Shown: in pieces, positions 1 through 6,541 of the stretch
How positions within the stretch are numbered: position 1 is the stretch's first letter
How the letters are laid out: each line of letters starts with the position of its first letter
DNA from: Proteiniphilum sp.
Lineage (GTDB): Bacteria; Bacteroidota; Bacteroidia; Bacteroidales; Dysgonomonadaceae
Assembly (NCBI GenBank): GCA_012728465.1
Contig: JAAYFB010000206.1
Span: 1 to 6,764, forward strand
DNA length: 6,764 nucleotides
Direction: 5' to 3'
The notes under the pieces: model-generated
Seen by the model: the letters and a program-made list of their open reading frames with translations, nothing else
What the model was told of the DNA's origin: nothing
Databases searched by the model: none
Translations under genes and position numbers: made by a program

Positions 1-594
1 GCACTTTCGAACTGCGATAAGAGCAAATTAAACAAAGTGAAAAGTGTGGAAGTAACTATTTACCCAGAAACTGAAGTAGGCAAAGGATTCATGTCTGATA
101 TATGGAGTGACTTTCTAGCTTACTCTGATAATATTGAGAATGATAAGCGTGCTATTAATCAAATTATCTTCGAGGGACTAGACATTGATTACCAACGTGG
201 GTATGAATATAGGCTAAAGGCGAAGAAAATATGGATGAGTAATCCTCCTATGGATGTTTCAAATGTGAAATATGTAATCACGAAATTGATTTCGAAAGAA
301 AAAGTGATTACAGAGCCAACCCAAAATATAATTGAAATAACAGTAAAGCCTGAATTGGTGGAATACTTTCAGACATTTCCAAAAAAATATGATGAAAATG
401 GCATACCTATTCAAATAGATGCAATGCTTGCATTTAACACAGAGACCAGTGAGCCTGTGATTATTACTGAAATTGATGGTTTCGATTACGAAGAGGGTAA
501 AGAATACTTATTGGAAGTGAGAAAGATTACCGAACCAGATCCTTTTTCAGTACGATATGAATTGGTTGAGATTAAGGATATAAAAGAGCTTTAG
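1..594 (+). CDS. Probable lipoprotein with two tandem DUF4377-like domains, 5' end outside window
   Basis: The frame is open from the first base (A-L-S-N-C-D-K-S...), so the gene probably begins upstream and the in-frame GTG at 37 is not its true start. L-S-N-C-D-K at residues 2-7 looks like the end of a lipoprotein signal peptide with the lipidated Cys at residue 5, which would place the protein on a membrane facing the periplasm or surface. The mature part holds two related units, about residues 16-101 and 110-195. Each starts with a V/I-E-V/I-T-V/I-x-P-E strand and ends with a block like FEGLDIDYQRGYEYRLKAKK or EIDGFDYEEGKEYLLEVRK, followed by a D-x-S/F-x-V-x-Y strand. This G-F-x-Y-x-x-G-x-E-Y-x-L pattern, with NPP-x-D-x-S after it in the first unit, is what I recognise as DUF4377, a small domain of unknown function in bacterial lipoproteins. 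The domain call is from memory; no biochemical role is known to me. It ends in TAG. Confidence 0.72.
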   Translation, partial: ALSNCDKSKLNKVKSVEVTIYPETEVGKGFMSDIWSDFLAYSDNIENDKRAINQIIFEGLDIDYQRGYEYRLKAKKIWMSNPPMDVSNVKYVITKLISKEKVITEPTQNIIEITVKPELVEYFQTFPKKYDENGIPIQIDAMLAFNTETSEPVIITEIDGFDYEEGKEYLLEVRKITEPDPFSVRYELVEIKDIKEL

Positions 595-621
595 CAAAGT
601 AACGCTTCGTTAAAATAATAA

Positions 622-649
622 GCATATTGTCATTTTTTTGGCAGTATGC
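622..649 (-). terminator. Possible terminator of the DUF2200 gene
   Basis: Inverted repeat GCATATTG (622-629) and CAGTATGC (642-649), 8 pairs including one G-T, with a 12-nt loop. Read on the minus strand the stem is followed by a T-rich run (TTATTATTTTAA), as expected for the gene ending at 745. On the plus strand the T-run lies in the loop, so it would be a poor terminator for the upstream lipoprotein gene. A 5-bp hairpin TAACG-CTT-CGTTA at 600-612 lies just after the lipoprotein stop. The rest of the 150-bp convergent gap shows nothing recognisable. Confidence 0.35.
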
Positions 650-744
650 CTATTGAAGTCGTTATGAGCATAATATGAAGTGTTTATACTGTAATTTGTA
701 ATTCACTCTAGCCATGCAATCTGTATATTTATACCATTAGATAT

Positions 745-1107
745 TCATTTATGTTTATCTTGTCTTAATATTTTATCTATAGTTTTGCCTTTAGCTAATT
801 CATCCACAAGTTTATCCATGTATCTTATCTTTTGCATCATTTTGTCTTCAATATCTTCCACGCGAACTCCGCAAATTACTCCTTTGATAAGATAAGTGTT
901 TGGATTTATGTTTGGTGCTTGATCGAAAAACGCCTCCAAGCTAACTCCATCATCAATTTGCTTTTGTAATGATTGTGCATCATAGCCAGTTAGCCAGAAT
1001 ATTATCTCATTGAGATCATTTATTGTTCTACCTTTCTTCACAATCTTGTTAATGTAAAGAGGATAAATGGTAGAGAAAGGCATAGCTAATATTTTTGGTC
1101 CGTTCAT
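745..1107 (-). CDS. DUF2200 family protein
   Basis: This 120-residue protein matches the DUF2200 family in length and in its most recognisable blocks: the K-K-G-R-T motif (24-28), W-L-T-G-Y-D (38-43), F-F-D-Q-A-P (60-65), and a long conserved C-terminal stretch beginning I-K-G-V-I-C-G-V-R-V-E at 74 and running through MQKIRYMDKLVDELAKGK (91-108). DUF2200 proteins are small, apparently cytosolic and of unknown function; no signal peptide or membrane segment is visible here. The ATG at 1107 is the likely start because an in-frame TGA lies two codons upstream and the N-terminus (M-N-G-P-K-I-L-A-M-P-F) begins where the family normally does. The gene stands alone: it converges on the lipoprotein gene and diverges from the outer-membrane protein gene. 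The family identification is from memory of the conserved sequence. Confidence 0.85.
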   Translation of the reverse strand: MNGPKILAMPFSTIYPLYINKIVKKGRTINDLNEIIFWLTGYDAQSLQKQIDDGVSLEAFFDQAPNINPNTYLIKGVICGVRVEDIEDKMMQKIRYMDKLVDELAKGKTIDKILRQDKHK

Positions 1108-1224
1108 TCTAAATCATTTTGTTGTTTTGTGCATAAATGCAAGTGCAAATATCACAATATTCATATCAATAGCAAGCGATAAAAAGTAAAAAAGCATAAT
1201 TAACGCCTTCAAACAAACATAAAA

Positions 1225-1232
1225 CAAAATTA
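1225..1232 (-). promoter_or_regulatory. Possible -7 box for the DUF2200 gene
   Basis: On the minus strand this reads TAATTTTG, matching the Bacteroidota -7 consensus TAnnTTTG. It would give a leader of about 110 nt before the ATG at 1107. No convincing -33 TTG is seen at the right distance, and such boxes arise easily in AT-rich DNA. The 210-bp divergent gap (1108-1317) otherwise holds only short inverted repeats. Confidence 0.25.
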
Positions 1233-1278
1233 TGCATAAAAAGATACTACTAGATAATTACTCCATTACTAATTTTAG

Positions 1279-1286
1279 TAGTTTTG
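1279..1286 (+). promoter_or_regulatory. Possible -7 box for the outer-membrane protein gene
   Basis: TAGTTTTG matches TAnnTTTG and lies 31 nt before the ATG at 1318, giving a short leader of about 25 nt, a reasonable geometry. No clear -33 TTG is present upstream. Confidence 0.35.
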
Positions 1287-1317
1287 CTAATCATTAATTT
1301 TATTTATTTGCAATTAT

Positions 1318-3792
1318 ATGAAACATTTGCTATTTACACTAATTCTATTTATCACTTCGTCTATGGCTATCGTGGCACAAACTACAGTAGTGAAAGGAGT
1401 ATTAATCGACGCTGCAAATCAGGAGCCTCTTCCCTATGCAACTATATCGATTGCTACTGAAGCGATACCAAATAAGTCTATAAAAAAACTCGCCACCGAT
1501 GATAAAGGAAAATTCTCAACAAGCTTAAATGAAGGGAAATATATTCTATCATTTCAATTTGTGGGAATGAACGAAGCAACACAAAATGTTGAGATAAATG
1601 CTGCAGAGAAAAGCAAAGATCTTGGAAAAATTGAAATGACTGAAAGCTCAACAGAATTAGAAGAGGTGAGCGTTGTGGCTCAGCGTCCATTAGTAAAAGT
1701 TGAAATTGATAAACTAACTTATAGCACAAAGGATGATCCAGAAGCTACCACATCGTCAGTGTTAGATATTTTGCGAAAAGTGCCATTAGTTACAGTAGAT
1801 GGTGATGACAATATTCAATTGAAGGGTTCATCTAGCTTTAAAATATATCTTAATGGAAAGCCTTCTAATATGATTACAAGCAACCCTTCGCAAGTGTTGA
1901 AGAGTATGCCTGCAAATAGCATAAAAGATATTGAAGTGATAACCGATCCTGGTGCAAAATATGATGCTGAAGGTGTAGGTGGTATAATAAACATTATTAC
2001 TGATAAGAGAGTGGACGAAGGTTATTCTGGCTCTGTGGGTGGTAATGGTGACACCTTTGGTGGATGGGGTGGTAATGCATATCTATCATTAAAATATGGC
2101 AAGTTTGGCTTTACAGGAAATGGAAGCTACTATCAACATAAAATGCCCGAATCAACATCTAAATCTATAAGAGAGGAGTTTGCCCCAAGCTTAGAGAACA
2201 CTCTTACGCAGGATGGAATTTCTACTAACAAAGGTGGAGGACTATATTTTAATACACAGCTAAGTTATGAGCCCGATACGCTTAATTTATTCAACGTATC
2301 GGTTGGCAGATATGGAGGTAATTTCAATTCATTATCTACTAATGAAGCTAGATCTATAGGAGCGAGAGAATTTTATTACCTTCAAAGCAATAACTCAAAA
2401 GGCACTTACGGTTCGATAAACGCATCGGCCGACTATCAGCGTAGCTTTAAGAAAAAAGGTGAATTACTGACCGCTTCATACAGATTTGAAAAAGATCCTA
2501 ATGACAATGAATTTGAATCTATTTATGAAGATGTAACGGGTGATGACTTTTATTACCCAAAAGGCTATCGTCAAAAAAGCATTAATGATGCTGGAGGTAT
2601 TGAACATACTGCACAAGTGGATTATGTGAACCCAATTAACACAAAGCATAATATTGAAGTGGGTGCAAAATATATTTTCCGTGATAATTCGAGTCGTGGT
2701 GATAACACATTCCTCAATCCAGAACTAAATGGTACATCGTGGCAAGAAGATTTGGCACGCAAGAATGATCTGGACCACACGCAAAGAATATTTTCGGGAT
2801 ATGCTGGCTATGCTTTCAAAGCAAGTAAGTTTGGATTTAAAGTAGGATTAAGGGGTGAAAACACAAACCAAAATATTTTGTTTATGACGTCGGAAGATGA
2901 CTCGGAAGTGAAAACTAATTTCTTCGATGTTGTTCCATCGGCTGCTTTTTCATACCAATTGGGAATGACAAAGACTTTACGCTGGGGATATAATATGCGT
3001 ATCTCACGACCAGGTATTTGGTACCTAAACCCATATATAAATGACTCAGATCCAAACAATATAAGATATGGAAATCCTAACTTGGATGCAGAGCAAACAC
3101 ACAACTTTAACGTTACATTTGGCTCGTTTGGGCCTAAGCTTAGCTTAAATGCAACCGCAAGCTACTCTTTCTCTGAAAATGCTATCTCGCCATTCATTTT
3201 TATTGATGAAGATGGTGTAACCAACAACACATACAGCAATATTGGTAAGAATCAATCAGTGCGACTGAATGGTTATACAAGTTGGACACCTATTCAGTTG
3301 ATAAGATTGACTCTTAATGGTAACCTAAGCTATGTAGATTTGCAGAGCACAATAGATAGTAACCTAAAAAACAGCGGATTTTCGGGAGGTGGATTTGCAG
3401 GATTAACTCTTACATTCCCAAAAGATTTTAGAGTAAATGCTCATGGAGGTATGTTCTCACAGGGAATTAGTTTGCAAACTAAAGGCTCTACATTCTATTT
3501 CTATTCGCTAGGAGCAACAAAAAGCTTGTTGAATAAAAAGCTAGATATCTCTTTTAATGTGAATTCTCCTTTCCATAAAAATAGAAAATTCAGTAGTACT
3601 ACTACAGGCAAAGGCTTCACAAACTACTTTGAATCAATCCGTCCGATGCGAAGTGCACGGCTATCTGTTACTTACAGATTTGGAGATTTGAAACAATCGG
3701 TAAAAAGAGTTTCTCGTACAATATCCAATGAAGACTTGATGCAAGGTGGCTCGGGTGGTGAAGGTGGTTCAGTAGGCGAAGGTGGACAATAG
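1318..3792 (+). CDS. TonB-receptor-like outer-membrane beta-barrel protein (OMP_b-brl_3 type)
   Basis: This 824-residue protein starts with a signal peptide (M-K-H-L-L-F-T-L-I-L-F..., probable cleavage A20/Q21). Residues about 23-108 form a carboxypeptidase-regulatory-like beta-sandwich (V-V-K-G-V-L-I-D..PLPYATI, then D-K-G-K-F, then Y-I-L-S-F-Q-F-V-G). A segment E-L-E-E-V-S-V-V-A-Q-R-P (113-124) leads into a plug domain (about 125-230) with S-V-L-D-I-L-R-K-V-P-L-V-T-V-D (147-161) and the hallmark DPGAKYDAEGVGGIINI (210-226). The remainder is rich in alternating beta-strands and fits the OMP_b-brl_3 barrel family; the last strand is about A-R-L-S-V-T-Y-R-F-G-D (780-790). It ends with a 34-residue hydrophilic tail that becomes Gly-rich (GGSGGEGGSVGEGGQ). 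Such proteins sit in the outer membrane of Bacteroidota and are thought to take up or bind extracellular ligands; the substrate cannot be told. No SusD partner or regulator is adjacent, so a SusC-type nutrient locus is unlikely. It appears monocistronic. Confidence 0.9.
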   Translation: MKHLLFTLILFITSSMAIVAQTTVVKGVLIDAANQEPLPYATISIATEAIPNKSIKKLATDDKGKFSTSLNEGKYILSFQFVGMNEATQNVEINAAEKSKDLGKIEMTESSTELEEVSVVAQRPLVKVEIDKLTYSTKDDPEATTSSVLDILRKVPLVTVDGDDNIQLKGSSSFKIYLNGKPSNMITSNPSQVLKSMPANSIKDIEVITDPGAKYDAEGVGGIINIITDKRVDEGYSGSVGGNGDTFGGWGGNAYLSLKYGKFGFTGNGSYYQHKMPESTSKSIREEFAPSLENTLTQDGISTNKGGGLYFNTQLSYEPDTLNLFNVSVGRYGGNFNSLSTNEARSIGAREFYYLQSNNSKGTYGSINASADYQRSFKKKGELLTASYRFEKDPNDNEFESIYEDVTGDDFYYPKGYRQKSINDAGGIEHTAQVDYVNPINTKHNIEVGAKYIFRDNSSRGDNTFLNPELNGTSWQEDLARKNDLDHTQRIFSGYAGYAFKASKFGFKVGLRGENTNQNILFMTSEDDSEVKTNFFDVVPSAAFSYQLGMTKTLRWGYNMRISRPGIWYLNPYINDSDPNNIRYGNPNLDAEQTHNFNVTFGSFGPKLSLNATASYSFSENAISPFIFIDEDGVTNNTYSNIGKNQSVRLNGYTSWTPIQLIRLTLNGNLSYVDLQSTIDSNLKNSGFSGGGFAGLTLTFPKDFRVNAHGGMFSQGISLQTKGSTFYFYSLGATKSLLNKKLDISFNVNSPFHKNRKFSSTTTGKGFTNYFESIRPMRSARLSVTYRFGDLKQSVKRVSRTISNEDLMQGGSGGEGGSVGEGGQ

Positions 3793-3817
3793 GTCTCATG
3801 TAATAATATAATTAAAG

Positions 3818-3852
3818 AGAGTGTGGTGAATGATTTTACCACACTCTTTTTT
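3818..3852 (+). terminator. Rho-independent terminator after the outer-membrane protein gene
   Basis: A perfect 10-bp stem, AGAGTGTGGT (3818-3827) with ACCACACTCT (3838-3847), can extend inward by three more pairs (one G-T) to a TGAT tetraloop. It runs into six T residues (3847-3852). It lies 26 nt after the TAG stop and isolates the outer-membrane gene from trmD. Confidence 0.9.
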
Positions 3853-3873
3853 CGATCTTCTATTTGGTATAGC

Positions 3874-3881
3874 TATCTTTG
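3874..3881 (+). promoter_or_regulatory. Probable trmD -7 promoter box
   Basis: TATCTTTG is an exact match to the Bacteroidota -7 consensus TAnnTTTG. It lies just after the terminator and 27 nt before the trmD ATG, giving a leader of about 20 nt. A T-run at 3847-3852 lies near the -33 position but has no TTG. The last three bases are the TTG at 3879 that could be misread as a start codon. Confidence 0.55.
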
Positions 3882-3908
3882 AGCAAAATTAAAGATAAAT
3901 ATTATTAT

Positions 3909-4583
3909 ATGCGAATTGACATTATCACCGTATTGCCCGAAATGCTAGATGGACCTATTAATACTTCTATACTTAAGCGTGCACAAGATAGGGGACTAGT
4001 AGAGTTTGGCGTACATAACTTACGCGACTATACGCTAGACAAGCACAATCGAGTGGACGACTATCCCTATGGTGGCGAAGCTGGTATGGTGCTACAGATT
4101 GAACCTATCGATAGATGTATATCGGCACTAAAGGCGAAGAGAGATTACGATGAAGTGATATTTACTACACCTGATGGAGAGCAATTTGTGCAAGGAACTG
4201 CTAATGAGTTATCACTGAAACAGAATATCATTATCTTATGTGGACACTATAAGGGTGTTGATTATAGAGTGCGTGAGCATTTGATAACTCGAGAGATATC
4301 GATAGGAGATTTTGTGCTAACAGGTGGTGAGCTTGCTGCTGCCATCATTGCAGATGCTGTGGTAAGGATAATTCCAGGAGTAATTGGTGATGAACAATCG
4401 GCCCTTTCAGATTCTTTTCAAGATAACTTGCTGGCACCTCCAGTTTATTCTCGTCCAGCAGAATATAAAGGATGGCGCGTACCCGATATACTTCTTTCTG
4501 GACACGAACGAAAGATAGCAGAGTGGAAGTTGGATCAATCGCAGGAGCGAACAAAGAGATTGAGACCCGACTTACTAAAGTAA
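3909..4583 (+). CDS. trmD: tRNA (guanine(37)-N1)-methyltransferase
   Basis: TrmD uses S-adenosylmethionine to methylate N1 of G37, next to the anticodon, in tRNAs whose position 36 is G, which prevents +1 frameshifting. The 224-residue protein carries the family's signatures: [12 protein letters not shown] at the N-terminus, H-N-L-R-D-Y-T (36-42), [14 protein letters not shown] (49-62), the trefoil-knot cofactor-binding segments [12 protein letters not shown] (110-121) and [16 protein letters not shown] (129-144), then D-S-F (168-170), whose Asp corresponds to the catalytic Asp169 of the Haemophilus enzyme. A C-terminal [18 protein letters not shown] (182-199) follows. The usual P-Y-G-G-G reads P-Y-G-G-E here. 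I chose ATG 3909 over the in-frame TTG at 3879 because families start at MRIDI and the TTG lies inside a promoter box. Terminators on both sides suggest a single-gene unit, not the rpsP-rimM-trmD-rplS operon seen in many other bacteria. Confidence 0.97.
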   Translation: MRIDIITVLPEMLDGPINTSILKRAQDRGLVEFGVHNLRDYTLDKHNRVDDYPYGGEAGMVLQIEPIDRCISALKAKRDYDEVIFTTPDGEQFVQGTANELSLKQNIIILCGHYKGVDYRVREHLITREISIGDFVLTGGELAAAIIADAVVRIIPGVIGDEQSALSDSFQDNLLAPPVYSRPAEYKGWRVPDILLSGHERKIAEWKLDQSQERTKRLRPDLLK

Positions 4584-4593
4584 TACACACACT

Positions 4594-4628
4594 GAGCCAA
4601 AACGTTCTAATGATTTGGCTCTTTTCTT
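4594..4628 (+). terminator. Rho-independent terminator after trmD
   Basis: An 8-bp perfect stem, GAGCCAAA (4594-4601) with TTTGGCTC (4614-4621), and a 12-nt loop, followed by TTTTCTT. It begins 11 nt after the trmD stop codon and ends about 20 nt before the transporter start. Confidence 0.82.
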
Positions 4629-4649
4629 AAATTAATAACAAGATCAGTT

Positions 4650-5843
4650 TTGAAGATAGACTTAAAAAGAACAGCATACCCCATTTTGATTGCCGTTTCG
4701 TTTGCTCACGCACTAAATGACTTGATTCAGGGTATTATTCCTGCATTATATCCACAGTTAGAGCAAAAATTTAGCTTGTCCATGGCACAGATTGGGTTCA
4801 TTACATTATGTTTTCAACTTTCGGCATCAATATTTCAACCCTTAGTTGGTTTTTATACAGATAAGCATCCTAAGCCTTTTTCGCAAGTGGTGGGTATGTT
4901 CTTCTCATCGTTAGGTATTGTTACACTTGCTTATGCTCCCACCTATATGTGGGTCTTAGTTGGTGCTACATTGGTGGGAGTGGGCTCGTCGGTGTTTCAT
5001 CCAGAGTCGGCTCGAATAGCCTTTTTGGCTTCGGGCGGAAAGCGAAGTTTCGCTCAATCTATTTTTCAAATTGGTGGCAACACGGGTGTAGCACTATCGC
5101 CACTTCTGGTGGCATTAATTGTTATACCGAATGGTCAACAACACGTTGTCTGGTTTCTGGCCTTTGCATTGCTAGCCATGTTGATTATGACATACATCGG
5201 TGTGTGGCGCAAAAAGGTTATACAGGTGTTCCAATCGGCTAAACAGACCAAAGTGGTACTTCCCAATCTTACTAATCGACAGGTTAATTTGTCAGTTGCA
5301 ATATTATTGATGCTTATCTTTTCCAAATATTTTTATGTGGCAAGTATAACAAGCTTTTTTCAGTTCTACACGCTCGATAAATTTAATTTCACAGAGGTGC
5401 AGGCACAGGTGTATTTGTTTTATTTCCTAATTGCAGCCGCATTTGGCACACTATTGGGAGGATATTTCGGAGATAAGTTTGGACGTAAGCCCATCATTTG
5501 GTTCTCAATACTAGGTGCTGCACCATTCACTTTGGCAATGCCCTATCTTAACGCTACGTTTACGGCTATCTTTATCGTAATCATTGGATTGATTGTTTCT
5601 TCTGCTTTTCCAGCTATCATTGTATATGCTCAGGAGTTGTTGCCAAAGAAGTTGGGTATGGTATCAGGCCTATTTTATGGTTTCGCTTTCGGTATGGGAG
5701 GTTTAGGCTCGGCAGTGCTTGGCTTTGTGGCCGACAAAACTAGCATTGAGTTTGTATATCACATTTGCGCTTATTTGCCACTTATTGGGTTGATCGCTTA
5801 CTTTTTGCCTAATCTGAAGAAGGTTGGGACGAAGGAGGAGTAA
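4650..5843 (+). CDS. Fosmidomycin-resistance-type MFS transporter (Fsr family)
   Basis: A 397-residue inner-membrane protein with about 12 hydrophobic segments, the normal size for the major facilitator superfamily. It resembles Fsr throughout: SFAHALNDLIQGIIPALYP (17-35) in helix 1, V-G-V-G-S-S-V-F-H-P-E-S-A-R (109-122), S-F-A-Q-S-I-F-Q-I-G-G-N-T-G (133-146), and the MFS loop signature G-G-Y-F-G-D-K-F-G-R-K-P (270-281) followed by I-I-W-F-S-I-L-G-A-A-P-F-T (282-294). Escherichia coli Fsr exports fosmidomycin, an inhibitor of DXP reductoisomerase in the MEP isoprenoid pathway; the natural substrate here is unknown, and resistance is an inference from family only. The start is taken as TTG 4650: the next in-frame ATG is at residue 45 and would remove helix 1. 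A near -7 match (CAGTTTTG, 4645-4652) overlaps this TTG, so the promoter is uncertain. There is no classical terminator after it; the palindromic repeat begins within 20 nt of the stop. Confidence 0.9.
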   Translation: MKIDLKRTAYPILIAVSFAHALNDLIQGIIPALYPQLEQKFSLSMAQIGFITLCFQLSASIFQPLVGFYTDKHPKPFSQVVGMFFSSLGIVTLAYAPTYMWVLVGATLVGVGSSVFHPESARIAFLASGGKRSFAQSIFQIGGNTGVALSPLLVALIVIPNGQQHVVWFLAFALLAMLIMTYIGVWRKKVIQVFQSAKQTKVVLPNLTNRQVNLSVAILLMLIFSKYFYVASITSFFQFYTLDKFNFTEVQAQVYLFYFLIAAAFGTLLGGYFGDKFGRKPIIWFSILGAAPFTLAMPYLNATFTAIFIVIIGLIVSSAFPAIIVYAQELLPKKLGMVSGLFYGFAFGMGGLGSAVLGFVADKTSIEFVYHICAYLPLIGLIAYFLPNLKKVGTKEE

Positions 5844-5862
5844 GGATGTTATCTACTGAAAT

Positions 5863-6085
5863 TTATTTCATTAACCCCTCCGCTTCGCTCGTCCCCTTTG
5901 AAAAAGTGGACAGTTGCTGTCTGCAAACAGATTAATATTCCTACAATATCATGATCTCTCAATCATTGATTGACACACAATGATGAAATATTGATGTGCG
6001 CCACTCTTCCCTTTTTTAAAGGGAAGTACCCGAAGGGGGATGGGTTAATAATAAATATCATAACATTTTTCCCATATAATTAATA
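5863..6085 (+). repeat. Left copy of a palindromic direct repeat flanking the DUF559 gene
   Basis: These 223 bases recur at 6542-6764 with 12 substitutions and no indels (about 95% identity). The core, 5871-6048, is an imperfect palindrome. The left arm (5871-5909) starts TTAACCCCTCCGCTTCGCTC and ends AAAAAGTGG. The right arm (6001-6048) starts CCACT and ends GGGGGATGGGTTAA. Between and within the arms are smaller hairpins: GACAG/CTGTC (5909-5921), ATATT/AATAT (5935-5949), ATCATTG/CAATGAT (5962-5984), and a 9-bp stem CTTCCCTTT/AAAGGGAAG with a TTT loop (6006-6026). The core begins 27 nt after the transporter stop. The similarity covers 8 nt left of the core and at least 37 nt right of it. No coding sequence is evident inside. 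Similar CCC..TTCG..GGG palindromes near DUF559 genes are, as I recall, common in Bacteroidota genomes. Confidence 0.93.
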
Positions 6086-6089
6086 CCAT

Positions 6090-6097
6090 TATATTTG
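6090..6097 (+). promoter_or_regulatory. Possible -7 promoter box of the DUF559 gene
   Basis: TATATTTG matches TAnnTTTG and lies 32 nt before the ATG at 6130. A T-run at 6066-6070, about 19 nt upstream and inside the repeat, could serve as a weak -33 element. If so, the promoter is built partly from the repeat's right flank. Confidence 0.4.
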
Positions 6098-6129
6098 TAT
6101 TTATACCATCTTATAATTCTGTTCAATCT

Positions 6130-6513
6130 ATGAAACTATTTAATAAAGAGTCGTATAAAGATAATAGAAGAGCATTGCGTAAAAGAATGACTCCTGCTGA
6201 AATTGCATTATGGACTATGATAAAAGGGAGGCAACTAAATGGGGAGAGGTTTTTACGTCAATATAGCGTGGGGGCATATATTGTAGATTTTTATTGTCCT
6301 AAATATGGTTTAGCAATTGAATTGGACGGAGAACCACATTTTGATGAAGATAATATTAATAAAGACAAACAGCGAACAAAGTATTTATTGTCTGTCGGTG
6401 TAAGGGTGTTAAGGTTTGAAAACTTTGAGGTATTTGATTATCCACAACGGACTTTAGATGAAATTGAAAAGTATTTATATAGTGGTGAGATTCCAGAGAA
6501 CTTACTGTTGTAG
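6130..6513 (+). CDS. DUF559 endonuclease-domain protein (Vsr/PD-(D/E)XK-like)
   Basis: A 127-residue soluble protein that is almost entirely one DUF559 domain. Visible family features are R-K-R-M-T-P-A-E...L-W (17-28), F-L-R-Q-Y-S-V-G-A-Y-I-V-D-F-Y-C-P (41-57), L-A-I-E-L-D-G-E-P-H-F (61-71), K-D-x-x-R (78-82) and V-R-V-L-R-F-E-N (91-98). The candidate nuclease core is D53 with E64-x-D66, supported by Q44 and H70; none of these is missing, so the enzyme looks intact. The family is related to the Vsr mismatch endonuclease and other PD-(D/E)XK folds, and is assumed to cut or nick DNA, but I know of no defined substrate. The gene is complete, with an ATG start and a TAG stop, and lies between two direct copies of a palindromic repeat with no other gene in the unit, which suggests that it acts on that repeat or moves with it. 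That link is inference from position. Confidence 0.88.
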   Translation: MKLFNKESYKDNRRALRKRMTPAEIALWTMIKGRQLNGERFLRQYSVGAYIVDFYCPKYGLAIELDGEPHFDEDNINKDKQRTKYLLSVGVRVLRFENFEVFDYPQRTLDEIEKYLYSGEIPENLLL

Positions 6514-6541
6514 AATAAAGTAATATAAATTGGTTGTTACA

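Noticed and set aside
726..737. TATTTATACCAT, also present at 6099-6110
   Set aside because: A 12-base AT-rich match between two intergenic regions, with no extension; likely chance.
1478..1729. 83-codon minus-strand open frame inside the outer-membrane protein gene
   Set aside because: It lies opposite a well-supported regulatory-like domain and resembles no family; it is an antisense shadow.
2808..3104. 98-codon minus-strand open frame inside the outer-membrane barrel region
   Set aside because: Antisense to the conserved barrel, with no recognisable domain.
4345..4590. 81-codon minus-strand open frame over the 3' end of trmD
   Set aside because: Overlaps conserved TrmD coding sequence; no family resemblance or start context.
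4949..5326. Alternative-frame open frames (4949-5242 plus and 5135-5326 minus) within the MFS transporter
   Set aside because: They coincide with conserved Fsr-family coding sequence and have non-family composition.
4584..5843. trmD and the Fsr transporter as an operon linked to drug resistance
   Set aside because: A good terminator separates them and their functions are unrelated; adjacency alone does not support a joint role.
6006..6026. 9-bp hairpin in the repeat as a terminator
   Set aside because: The T-run forms the loop and is not 3' of the stem on either strand, so it lacks terminator layout.
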